A DNA stretch of 64,000 bases from Mariniphaga sediminis (GTDB lineage Bacteria; Bacteroidota; Bacteroidia; Bacteroidales; Prolixibacteraceae), in contig NZ_QWET01000005.1 of NCBI RefSeq assembly GCF_003573545.1, forward strand, positions 310,001-374,000, written 5' to 3'. Below are positions 27,497-37,100 of the stretch, piece after piece (position 1 is the first letter of the stretch; the number at the start of each line of letters is the position of its first letter). The notes beneath the pieces are model-generated. The model ran no database searches. It was not told where the DNA came from and was given only the letters and a program-made list of their open reading frames with translations. Position numbers and translations under genes: made by a program.

Positions 27497-30400
27497 GATG
27501 GTAATTCTGTTTTGTTTTCAGGTTCATTCATTCGTTTAACACCGTAAAATGCTGCATACAGGATGGGAACAAAAACCAGGGTAATAAGTGTTCCCACCAG
27601 CAATCCGCTAATAATGGCCACAGCCATACTGGCGTACATCGGGTCGGTGAGCAGCGGAATCATTCCCAGGATTGTGGTGAATGAGGCCAGTAATACAGGA
27701 CGGGTGCGCGAGATAGTGGCATTGATTAGCGCATGATATTTTTCCATTCCATCGGAAATAAGCATTTCGGCTTCGTCAAGCAGTACGATGGCATTTTTAA
27801 CAATCATCCCCATTAGTCCGAAGGAGCCAATAATAGCCATAAAAGTGAAGGGCTGTCCGGCCAAGATCATTCCGGGCACAATGCCTATGAAAGCCATGGG
27901 GATACAGCTTAGTACGATAAGAGGTTTCCTGAAATCGTTGAACAACAAAATAAGTGTGAAAATAATGAGCATAATGGAGATGGGCAGGTAACTGAAAATG
28001 TTACGCAGTGCATCGCCCTGAAGCTCCTGTTCTCCTACCCACACGGCCTTGTAACCGTTGGGGATCGGTATGTTTTCAATCTCTTCCAACATGGTTTTAC
28101 GCACCAGGGCCGGGCTGTAGCCATCCAATGGTTCGCACTGTACCTGAATAGCCCGCTGCCCATTTACCCGCCGGACAACCTGTTCCTGCCAGTCGAGTTC
28201 TATTCCCCGGGTTACGGCACTTAACGGCACCGGACTCACCAGTTCACCGGTCAGTTCGTCCAATGATTTTATTCCGGTCAGTAACTCTTGCAGGGTGTTT
28301 TCATCCATCCCTGAAAGGTTGGGCATCATGCTCCATACCGGAATATCTTCCAGGTTTTCCATTTTTGAACCATCATTGTTGCGCAATTTCATTATTATTC
28401 CCACACGGGTTTGTCCTTCAAAATATTCCCCAATGGGTAATCCGTCGGTGGCAGCCAGAATGGCATTGCTAATGTCGGATCGGGAAGTCCCTGCCCGCGT
28501 TGCAGCCTGTTGTACATAGTTTGCGACAAGGGCCTGCCCTGTCGGCTCCCAGTCATCTTCGATAGTGTAAGGGTCAGCAAACGGATTGTTTCTGAAAACT
28601 TCCCGGGCGCGGGCACTTAAATCGCGTAACACTGCCGGATCGGGTCCCGAAAATTCCACTTCTACTGTGTGGGTTGCTTTAATGGAAAGGTTGTATTTCC
28701 GAATGCGTGTGCTGGCGTCGGGAAAATGACTGTGCAGGTAATCACTTAGCACCAGCTTCATCCGGGACATGGTTTCGTAATCTTCAAAATCTACAATCAA
28801 CTCTCCGTAGTTATCAGCCGCTTCGCCCATGGGCCGCACCAGACAATAGCGGGTAGGCGTTTGTCCGTGGCTGGTAACTACCTGTTTTACTTCATCAAGT
28901 GAAAGAAGGTGTTTTGTTATCTGTTGCAGATCTTCGTTTACCTTTTGCGGCCCAGATCCGGCCGGAAGCCTGTATTCAATATAAACCTGGTTGTAATTAA
29001 AATCGGGAAAGAAGGTTTTTTTGATGTTCCCGAAATTGAATGCAGCTACGGCAAGCAGCAAGAGGGCAACAATCAGTGTAGCGGTTTTATAGTGCAGCAG
29101 TAAATCCAGAACTTTTTTGAATTTCCGGTAGGCCCAGCTTCCATAAAGTTCTTTTACCTCCTTCTTCTTTTTCCGTTTCAACAGTTGTTCTGAAAAAAGC
29201 GGAACTTGTGTCATGGCGAGCGCCCAGCTTATAAACAGTGAGATACACAATACCACAAACAAATCGCGGGCGTAAGTGCCGGCAGCATCTTTAGAAAGGT
29301 AAACCGGAAGAAAAGCAGCCACCGCAATGAACGTCGCTCCAAAAAGTGGCCATGCCGTTCGCGTGGCCGAAAGAGTGAGCGCTTTTTCCCGTTTTATGCC
29401 TTTCTTTAAATCTACCAGAATACCATCGAGAACCACAATGGCATTGTCCACCAGCATTCCCATGGCTACAATAAAAGCTCCCAATGAGATACGCTGTAAC
29501 GTTCCGCCGGCAGCCAGTAAAATGGGGAATGTGGCCAGAATGGTAAGCACCAGGCCGGCGCCAATAATAAATCCGCTGCGCAACCCCATGGAAATCATCA
29601 GTACAATAATTACGATAAGTACCGAAGCAACCAGGTTCCACATAAATCCGTCAATGGAATTACTTACCAGGTCGGGCTGAAAAAAAACTTTATTAAACTC
29701 GTAGCCCGTTGGAATATCTTTTTTAAGCTCTGCCAGTCGTTCTTCCACGCGCTTGCCTACTTCCACTATGTTTTCGCCCGATTCCATGGAAAGCGAAATG
29801 GCAATGGCTTTTTTATTGTTGAGTTGTATGTTATTGCGGGAAGGTTCGGCGTAAACTTCATTCACTTCGGCAATATCCGAAAGTTTAAACAGGCTGCCGT
29901 CGAGGCCTTTTATCATCACATTGGCCACGTCGGATGCACGGGCAATTTTCCCGTTTACCGAAATGTCAAGCAGTTGGTTTCCGGTTTGCAGCATCCCTGG
30001 AAAAACCGGCGTATTTTCAGCCTGCAATGCAGCAATTACCTGAAAAGGATAAACACCCAGTTCACCCATTTTTGCCGGATTAAAAACAATCTCGGTAACC
30101 GGTTGCTGTTCCCCGAATATTTCTACACGGGCCACACCTTTAATCGCCAGCATTTCGCGCTTGATGAATTGTGCCATCTTGCTCATCTCCTTGTAGGAGT
30201 AGCCGTCGCCTGTCATGGCATAAAACATGCCGTAAACGTCGCCAAAATCATCATAAACTAAAGGTGTCCGGGCGCCTTCCGGTAATTTAGCCACAACTTC
30301 GTTCATCCGGCGGCGCAGAAAATCCCAGCGTTGTTCAATCTCTTTTTGTGGTACTGTAAGTTCGAGCATCACTGTTACGATCGAGAGGTTCGGCATTGAT

Positions 30401-30648
30401 TTAGACCGGATGGTTTCCACATCGCCCAGCGTACTCAATTCTTCTTCGATGATATGGGTCACCTGCATTTCTACCTCGTGGGCAGTTGCCCCCGGATACA
30501 CCGTTACAATTTGTGACATCATCACTTTTAGCTCCGGGTCTTCCAGTTTACTGATGGAGCGAAAAGCGAGAATACCACCGGCCACCATACAAAAGAGCAA
30601 AAACCAGATGATGGTTTTTCTGCGGAAGGTTAATTCTGTAAGAACCAT
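27493..30648 (-). CDS. RND-family efflux pump, inner-membrane transporter
   Basis: A 1051-residue AcrB/MdtC-type pump driven by the proton gradient. It has the RND layout: a first transmembrane helix (about 12-32), a large periplasmic loop, a group of helices (about 335-545), a second loop and final helices (about 875-1040). Recognisable motifs are FRSISKLEDPELKVMMSQIVTVYPGA near the N-terminus, GMLVDNAIVVLDGI in the first helix group and GMIVKNAIVLLDEAE in the second. It overlaps the membrane fusion gene by one base (TAATG). The substrate is unknown; multidrug or bile/fatty acid type compounds are usual for this branch. Confidence 0.93.
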   Translation of the reverse strand: MVLTELTFRRKTIIWFLLFCMVAGGILAFRSISKLEDPELKVMMSQIVTVYPGATAHEVEMQVTHIIEEELSTLGDVETIRSKSMPNLSIVTVMLELTVPQKEIEQRWDFLRRRMNEVVAKLPEGARTPLVYDDFGDVYGMFYAMTGDGYSYKEMSKMAQFIKREMLAIKGVARVEIFGEQQPVTEIVFNPAKMGELGVYPFQVIAALQAENTPVFPGMLQTGNQLLDISVNGKIARASDVANVMIKGLDGSLFKLSDIAEVNEVYAEPSRNNIQLNNKKAIAISLSMESGENIVEVGKRVEERLAELKKDIPTGYEFNKVFFQPDLVSNSIDGFMWNLVASVLIVIIVLMISMGLRSGFIIGAGLVLTILATFPILLAAGGTLQRISLGAFIVAMGMLVDNAIVVLDGILVDLKKGIKREKALTLSATRTAWPLFGATFIAVAAFLPVYLSKDAAGTYARDLFVVLCISLFISWALAMTQVPLFSEQLLKRKKKKEVKELYGSWAYRKFKKVLDLLLHYKTATLIVALLLLAVAAFNFGNIKKTFFPDFNYNQVYIEYRLPAGSGPQKVNEDLQQITKHLLSLDEVKQVVTSHGQTPTRYCLVRPMGEAADNYGELIVDFEDYETMSRMKLVLSDYLHSHFPDASTRIRKYNLSIKATHTVEVEFSGPDPAVLRDLSARAREVFRNNPFADPYTIEDDWEPTGQALVANYVQQAATRAGTSRSDISNAILAATDGLPIGEYFEGQTRVGIIMKLRNNDGSKMENLEDIPVWSMMPNLSGMDENTLQELLTGIKSLDELTGELVSPVPLSAVTRGIELDWQEQVVRRVNGQRAIQVQCEPLDGYSPALVRKTMLEEIENIPIPNGYKAVWVGEQELQGDALRNIFSYLPISIMLIIFTLILLFNDFRKPLIVLSCIPMAFIGIVPGMILAGQPFTFMAIIGSFGLMGMIVKNAIVLLDEAEMLISDGMEKYHALINATISRTRPVLLASFTTILGMIPLLTDPMYASMAVAIISGLLVGTLITLVFVPILYAAFYGVKRMNEPENKTELPS

Positions 30649-31718
30649 TACAACAATCCTCCCACGTTGGTTTCAGAAACCGGTGCCAACGGTTGTACCT
30701 GTTCATTTTCGTTTAAGCTGTTTACCCCGGCAACTACCACCTTTTCATTCACCTGCAGTCCGTCGAAAACCCGGATTCTGCCGTCGCCGGTGAGTTTGCC
30801 GGTAATAACTTTACGCTTTTTTACTGTACCATCCGATTGGTAAACCCATACGTATATTTTACCCTCCTCGCTGAATAAGGCGGATAATGGCACACAGGCC
30901 AGCGGGCTGGTATTGCTTTTAATCTGCAAGTTTACCTGCACATCCATTCCCGGTGCCAGTTTCGGCTGACTGGCGGGGTTTATGTACAGTTGCACTTTAT
31001 ATAATTGGTTATTGCTGGCTTTTTTACTGTAACTCAGTAATTGCAATGGGAAATTTTCCTCTGAGACAGTAGGCTGAACAGCGGAAAAAGAAATAATGGC
31101 GTCGCGGTTTGCATACAGCGAAACCGGGATTTCGACTTCCACCTGGTAGTGTCCCACGTTAATCATGGAAGCTAAAGGCATGCCGGCATCCACCAGCTCA
31201 TTTTCTACAAAATTTACCTTTTGAATGTAGCCCGAAACCGGTGCCGTTAGTTTGGTATCATTGAGTTGGTCTTTGGCATTTTTAAGTTTGGCCTCTACCA
31301 TTTTCAACCCGGAAACCGCCTTGTCGTAGTCGTTGCCAGCCACGCTCTGCCGGTTGTGTAATTCAATTACCCGGTCAGCTTCGGCCTTCACCTGTTCGTA
31401 TTGCGCCTGTGCCGCTGCCAGTTGCACTTCGTAATCGCGTGTATCCATTTGGGCTATTACTTGCCCCGCGTTTACATAATCACCTTCTTTTACCCAAATT
31501 TTTTGGATAGGACCGGCAACTCTGAATGCCAAATTTACCTCACCGGCTTCCCTGATAATTCCTGGGTAAGACCTTACCACAATGGAGTCGGCCTGTTGGA
31601 CTGGTTCAATTTTTACTTTTCGAACGATTCTGTTTTGCCCGTTTTTATTGCCGGAACAACCCGCCAACAAGACCAGACAAAATAGATAGGTCACACTGTT
31701 TTTTAAAAGTTTTCTCAT
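30648..31718 (-). CDS. RND efflux membrane fusion lipoprotein
   Basis: A 356-residue periplasmic adaptor. A lipoprotein signal ends at C21 (LLAGCSGNK). The biotinyl-lipoyl-like motif ISGYIQKVNFVENELVDAG-type hairpin is present as APVSGYIQKVNFVENE, and GPIQKIWVKEGDYVNAGQ forms the other half around an alpha-helical hairpin of about 95-150. A beta-barrel domain follows. It is first in the operon, upstream of the pump and the TolC-like channel, and is preceded by a perfect inverted repeat at 31782-31822. Confidence 0.92.
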   Translation of the reverse strand: MRKLLKNSVTYLFCLVLLAGCSGNKNGQNRIVRKVKIEPVQQADSIVVRSYPGIIREAGEVNLAFRVAGPIQKIWVKEGDYVNAGQVIAQMDTRDYEVQLAAAQAQYEQVKAEADRVIELHNRQSVAGNDYDKAVSGLKMVEAKLKNAKDQLNDTKLTAPVSGYIQKVNFVENELVDAGMPLASMINVGHYQVEVEIPVSLYANRDAIISFSAVQPTVSEENFPLQLLSYSKKASNNQLYKVQLYINPASQPKLAPGMDVQVNLQIKSNTSPLACVPLSALFSEEGKIYVWVYQSDGTVKKRKVITGKLTGDGRIRVFDGLQVNEKVVVAGVNSLNENEQVQPLAPVSETNVGGLL

Positions 31719-31781
31719 TAAAATTGTTTATTTCGTTTGTATTCGATGCAACTCCCGATGAAACGAAGTTCGACCTAAGTC

Positions 31782-31822
31782 AATTTTAATTCTTCTTGTT
31801 TGTAATTTAAAGAATTAAAATT
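31782..31822. repeat. Perfect 13-base inverted repeat upstream of the efflux operon
   Basis: AATTTTAATTCTT at 31782-31794 and its exact reverse complement AAGAATTAAAATT at 31810-31822 are separated by 15 bases. The repeat lies 64-104 bases before the membrane fusion gene start. It could be an operator for a dimeric regulator or an mRNA hairpin; its AT content lowers its significance. Confidence 0.55.
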
Positions 31823-32105
31823 CATGTTCGTTTCATAGCTAAAAATGTGTTAATCTTTGAACTGAGATTTTTTATGTTTTCTGAAAAATCAATCGAAGGT
31901 AAGGGCTCCGTTTTTTTTATCACCCCTGAAATTTACTGAAGTGATAAAATTCAGGATTGAAATGAAATTAAAACTATATAATTGGATCTTGTAATATTAT
32001 TTGTGCCTTGGGAGTGAGTATACTCATTCATTCGAATAAACCAGAAATATTACAAATTGGAAATGATGATTTTTCGGGAATTTTAAGATTAAATTTAGAA
32101 ATATA

Positions 32106-32113
32106 TATCTTTG
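32106..32113 (+). promoter_or_regulatory. Candidate -7 element upstream of the ECF sigma gene
   Basis: TATCTTTG matches TAnnTTTG but lacks a good -33 element and is about 180 bases from the gene start. Weak support. Confidence 0.25.
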
Positions 32114-32239
32114 TTTGCTTTGTAGTGAAACTAAAAATAACTTGGCTGAATCCAAAAAAATAAATAGTACTAATGTAACCAATGAATCTAAAAAATTTCT
32201 ATTATTTTTTGGGCTGTAATAAAAAGTATATGTTTTAGC

Positions 32240-32305
32240 ATGAAGGGGAATAAAAATAACAATCCTGCGCTGAATTTATTTACATCATTGAATGGCTATA
32301 TTTGA
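32240..32305 (+). other. Short ORF overlapping the sigma factor start; possible displaced N-terminus
   Basis: An ATG at 32240 opens a 21-residue frame (MKGNKNNNPALNLFTSLNGY plus I) that stops at 32303-32305 inside the first codons of the sigma gene, in a different frame. The segment LNLFTSLNG resembles the residues that normally precede AFEQIF in Bacteroidota ECF sigma factors. It may be a leader peptide, or the original N-terminus separated by a frameshift. Confidence 0.3.
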
Positions 32306-32840
32306 ACAAATATTTCAGAAATATTACCGCTCTTTACTAATATATGGCCTCAAATTCATAAAAGACGAGGATGATGTTCGCGATGTTTTACAGGAAGTTT
32401 TTACTACGGTTTGGGAGAATCAAAAGTATAAACTGGAAGAAACACATCTAAAATCTTACCTGTTTAATTCGGTCCGAAATGGCTGCTTAAATTATATCCG
32501 TCATCAATCTGTAATAAATAAGCATGCTGAAAATGAAAAATGGGGCCTGCAACTTTACGAACTGAATTTTTATAAAAGCGGGGAGACATCGCTGATTGAA
32601 AAGGAAGATTTGGGAAAAATCTATTCGGCTATCGATTCATTACCGGTTCATTATAAGGAAATTATTGAGCTGAGCAGGTTCGAGGGGTTAAAAAATAAAG
32701 AGATCTCTGAAAAATTAAAAATTCCGCTGCGAACGGTGGAAACACGATTGTTCAGGGCTTTGTCCGGTTTACGAAAGGTCTTAACCGGAAATCAGATTTT
32801 TATTCTGATGAATCTGGTAGGGGAACCTGTAAGGAGGTAG
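32292..32840 (+). CDS. ECF-type RNA polymerase sigma factor
   Basis: A 182-residue sigma factor of the extracytoplasmic function group. Region 2 spans about 5-70 (FEQIFQKYYRSLLIYGLKF, DVRDVLQEVFTTVWEN) and region 4 about 115-170 (IDSLPVHYKEIIELSRFEGLKNKEISEKL with helix-turn-helix, RTVETRLFRAL). It should direct RNA polymerase to the downstream SusC/SusD operon when released from the FecR anti-sigma factor. It begins abruptly at region 2, and a short ORF just upstream may encode the missing lead-in (see findings). The FecR gene follows after 241 bases. Confidence 0.9.
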   Translation: MAIFEQIFQKYYRSLLIYGLKFIKDEDDVRDVLQEVFTTVWENQKYKLEETHLKSYLFNSVRNGCLNYIRHQSVINKHAENEKWGLQLYELNFYKSGETSLIEKEDLGKIYSAIDSLPVHYKEIIELSRFEGLKNKEISEKLKIPLRTVETRLFRALSGLRKVLTGNQIFILMNLVGEPVRR

Positions 32841-33081
32841 CACATTCAACTATTTACTCCAAATTTTAAATGATGCGTCATGTGATGCATGTGTTTTTAT
32901 ACTGTAGTGTCGTCAACTTCAAAATGACAGCACAAGACAATTTATGTTTGACATGACATTAATATACAGTTGTTTATGTCTTCGCCCTGTTTCTTTTTTG
33001 TACAAAGAATATAATTTTTTCCATTTGGGTGACGTAGTTTTTAGGATGAAGGTGTAATAGTAATAGAAGAGAAGATTATAA

Positions 33082-34089
33082 ATGAACCATAAAACAGACA
33101 TAGAGCAACTTGTCATTCGTTATCTGAATGGAGAGTGCAGTATTACCGACCAGCAGGAATTGAAGCATTGGTTATCACAATCAGATGAGAATCAAAAAAT
33201 ATTTTACAGGACTAAAGATGTCTGGGACGCATCGTTAAAAAAAGAAGATAATACAAGGGAAGCTTTACTGCAATTTTACAAGCAACGGGCTTTACAGAAG
33301 CAAACCTCGACAAAAGTTCTCCGCCTCTGGAAAGTAGTAGCCGGTATTGCTGCGGTTTTTGTCATTGGTCTGGTCAGTATTTTTATTTTGAATATGCTGT
33401 CAGTGGAAACCCCCAACGTGAGGAGTGAGGCTGCGATGATGTCGTTTAAGGTTCCTTTTGGTTCCCGGTCGGAAGTAAACTTGCCTGACGGAACCACTGT
33501 TATATTGAATTCCGGTTCTGAATTAAAATATCCCGTAACATTTGTTGATGGAAAGCGCGAAGTAAGTCTTAACGGCGAAGCATTTTTTGAAGTCATATCA
33601 GACGAAGCGAACCCCTTTATTGTAAAGACCAACTATTTTGATGTTCAGGTAACAGGAACTCAATTTAATGTTTGTTCTTACACCGACGACAATTTTTCAA
33701 ATGTGTCGCTTTTGGAGGGGCATGTAGGGGTTTTATTTGGGCAAAAGGACAAAGTGGTTGATATTGTTCCCGGGCAGCAATTTTATTTAGATAAAGAGAA
33801 ACGAAGATATAGGGTATCCGAAAGGGATGTTGACATGGAATCTTCATGGAAAGATGGTGAATTCCGGTTTAAAGAAATTGCTTTCCCTGATTTAATGAAA
33901 CGCCTGGAGCGGTGGTACGATGTTCGGCTTTCTTATTCAGCGCCGGAGCTGAAGGAAATGTTGTACAGCGGTAATTTCAGGAACCATGAAACGATATGGC
34001 AGGTGCTGGACGGTTTAAAGTTAACTACTCCAATAGATTACAAGAGACTGGGGTTCCGAAAGTTTGAAATAATATATAAGCCTATGTAA
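33082..34089 (+). CDS. FecR-family anti-sigma factor
   Basis: A 335-residue inner-membrane protein with a cytoplasmic N-terminal domain (1-82, holding LVIRYLNGECSITDQQELKHWL, the sigma-binding part), one transmembrane helix (about 84-106) and a periplasmic FecR domain (about 120-220, FGSRSEVNLPDGTTVILNSGSEL, LNGEAFFEV). A C-terminal DUF4974 domain follows (about 260-330, FKEIAFPDLMKRLERWYDV). It should hold the sigma factor inactive until the STN domain of the SusC transporter signals glycan binding. Confidence 0.92.
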   Translation: MNHKTDIEQLVIRYLNGECSITDQQELKHWLSQSDENQKIFYRTKDVWDASLKKEDNTREALLQFYKQRALQKQTSTKVLRLWKVVAGIAAVFVIGLVSIFILNMLSVETPNVRSEAAMMSFKVPFGSRSEVNLPDGTTVILNSGSELKYPVTFVDGKREVSLNGEAFFEVISDEANPFIVKTNYFDVQVTGTQFNVCSYTDDNFSNVSLLEGHVGVLFGQKDKVVDIVPGQQFYLDKEKRRYRVSERDVDMESSWKDGEFRFKEIAFPDLMKRLERWYDVRLSYSAPELKEMLYSGNFRNHETIWQVLDGLKLTTPIDYKRLGFRKFEIIYKPM

Positions 34090-34098
34090 ATAAAGAGA

Positions 34099-34129
34099 AA
34101 GGTGGCTGTCGGGCAGGACAAACCACCTT
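34099..34129 (+). other. Hairpin between fecR and susC genes
   Basis: AAGGTGG at 34099-34105 pairs with CCACCTT at 34123-34129 around a 17-base loop, 10 bases after the FecR stop codon. There is no following run of T, so it is more likely an mRNA processing or stability element, or a weak attenuator, than a full terminator. Confidence 0.4.
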
Positions 34130-34174
34130 CGACGATCAACATAATATTAATCATCGTATTAACATTTCAAAATT

Positions 34175-37100
34175 ATGAAAAAAAAACGAATTACGGGGAG
34201 TTGTTGCCCGTTTGGCAACATTCCAAAACTTTATCGAACTATGAAGCTAATTTGTCTGTTCATGTTTGTCGCTTTGCTGCAGGTTTCGGCCAACAGCTAT
34301 TCTCAAACGAAGAAACTAACCCTTGTTGGTAAGAACTTAACGCTGGAGAAGGTGTTTGAACTGATTGAAGATCAATCGGAGTTTTCATTTCTCTACAATC
34401 TCAAACAGGTTGATCTTAGTAAAGAAGTAGATGTTGATTTTGAAAACGAGCAGGTTGAAAAAATACTCAATCATGTTTTAGAAGGCAGCAACATCACATA
34501 CACATTGGATAACCGTTTGATTGTTATTCATAAGGAGAAAGAGTTTGGTTTGCAAATTAATTCTGACGGAACTCAGCAAAAAACCGTTTCCGGGAAAGTA
34601 TCTGATTCCGGTGGTCAACCCCTGCCCGGTGTAACCGTAGTGGTAAAAGGAACTACGCAGGGAACAGTGACCAATGCAGACGGAGAATATTTTCTGAACA
34701 ATATCCCCGAAAATGCCATTTTACAATTTTCTTTTGTGGGGATGAAAAGTCAGGAAATAAGCACCGAAGGCAAAAACCGGATAGATATTGTATTAGCAGA
34801 GGATGCCGTAGGTATTGATGAGGTTGTTGTTGTAGCCTACGGTACGGTTAAGAAGAAGGATTTAACAGGTTCTATCAGTACGGTAGATGCCCAATTGATG
34901 ACTACTCAGGCAAATTCAACTGTTTCGCGTGCCCTGGAAGGTGCTGTTGCCGGGTTGCAGGTCGCTGCTATTGACGGGCAACCTGGATTAGATATGGGTA
35001 TCCGTTTGCGTGGTGTTGGCTCTGCCAGCCAAAACAACTCAAATGCGCTTGTGGTAATTGATGGTGTGCCTGCACAACATGCAAATCCTCTGTCAACTAT
35101 TAATTCTAGGGATATTGCCAATATCACTATTTTAAAAGATGCGGCATCTACTGCCTTGTACGGATCGCGCGGAGCTAACGGTGTAGTCCTGATTACTACT
35201 AAGAAAGGGGATACCGGCAAAACAAGAATTTCGTTTGAAGGACGCTGGGGCGTCAATCAGGTAGGCCCGTATAAATACGATAAAATCTCAGCTCCCAAAG
35301 ATATTTATGAGTATGCATGGCAAACGGTTTACAATTCGGTACGTTATGGAGTGAATGGTTCAGGTACAGCTAAAAATTACACTACAAATGTACAGAACCC
35401 AAACATGAGCCATGAGGAAGCGGCTGAATTTGCAAGCGCCCATTTATTTGATTACAATGGCTCTGCAACAGACGCCTTTCAGCGAAATAATCTTGGAAAC
35501 TGGATGGCATATTACGTTCCTGGGGCTGTATATACTCCAACAGGTTCCGGAGCCACTGCAAGCGCAACCATGTCGGGTGCCTATCTGATAAACACAGATG
35601 GGAAGTTGAACCCCGAAGCTCAATTGTTGTACGAGGATAACTACGATAAGTATTTAATGGAAAGTAACCTGCGGCAGGAGTATAATGTTTCGGCCAGTGG
35701 GGGTACTGAAAAATCCGATTATTTTGTTTCATTAGGGTTGCTGGAAGATCCATCTTATATACGTGGCTCCCAGTTTAAACGTTATAACGGACGTACTACA
35801 TTAAATGCGCAATTATACAAATGGATAAAGGTAGGAACCAATGTTGCGTATTCATACCGCGAAACTCAATCTCCTGCCACACGCTGGGGACGTAACCCGG
35901 GATCGGCAGTAGCAAATATATTCCGTTTTATTAATGGTCAAAACCAGTTAATTCCCTTGTACGCACGTGATGAAGATGGAAATGTAATAATGGAGAACGG
36001 AGAGAAGAAGGTACATGTTTATGGAACAGACAGTTATTCTCCTTTTGGACAGCCTTCTAATTCACTGGCTTCTGCTAATGTTCTCACTATGCTGGATAAT
36101 GACCAGGATACTAGAAAATCAAGTGATTTGATAACAAGATCATATGCAGAAATAAAGTTTTTGAAGGATTTTACCTTTACAACGAATCTCAACTTTGAGA
36201 AATATCATGAGACCCGTACCCGCTATTGGCAAAGTGAAACAGGGCAGGTAAAAGGAACCGGGGCCTATGGTAAAACATTCCAAAATGTTACCATACTTAA
36301 TACACAGCAGTTGTTGAATTATAATAAAGATATTGATAAACACCATTTTGATGCTTTGGTGGCACACGAATTCAATAAATATCATTTTGAAAATCTGAAC
36401 TATAAATCAGCTTATGAGTTGATTCCTAACTTTATTGCCAATGTGAATTTTGTAGGCCGGTATGTAGGTGGTACGTTCTCCTCACCGGGGGGCGGTGAAG
36501 AAAAAAGGGCAATGGAAAGTTACTTAGGCCGTGCACGCTATATTTATGATGGTAAATATTATGCCGAAGCTTCTTTGCGTCGCGATGGTTCTTCAAAGTT
36601 TAAAAAAGAATCTGACCGTTGGGGAACTTTCTGGTCAATTGGCGGTGGATGGAGAATTTCCAGTGAAAATTTTATGGCCGGTACTGGCAATTGGTTAGAC
36701 AACCTGAAAGTACGTTCCAGTTATGGTGTGATTGGTAACCAAAGCGGTATTCCAAACTATGCTACCTATCAGGTATGGTCTTACAGTGCCGAATATACCG
36801 AGACAACCGGAGGTAACGGTATACCAGAAAAATTTAATCTTAAAAAGGGCAATTTTGTAAATGACGGTCTCACCTGGGAAAATACAAAAACTTTTGATGT
36901 TGGTCTTGACTTTAGCTTATTTAGCAGAGTTTATGGTACATTCGATTACTACAACAGAAATACCAATAATACTATTTGGAACCAACCAATTGCGTATTCA
37001 CTGGGGCAATCAAGTTTGATAAAAAACTCAGCCAAAATCCAGAACCAGGGGTACGAGATTGAACTAAGTGTAGATGTGTTGAAGAAAAGGGATTTATTAT

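Larger units (their letters stand above)
31719..32239. other. Divergent intergenic region between efflux operon and PUL regulators
   Basis: About 520 AT-rich bases between the minus-strand efflux operon and the plus-strand sigma factor gene. It holds the perfect inverted repeat at 31782-31822 and a candidate -7 element at 32106-32113. No open frame, RNA gene or mobile element end was recognised in the rest. Confidence 0.55.

Noticed and set aside
32919-33116. Minus-strand frame of 65 residues between the sigma and anti-sigma genes
   Set aside because: It overlaps the fecR start, has no homology I recognise, and covers a non-coding region with promoter-like AT content.
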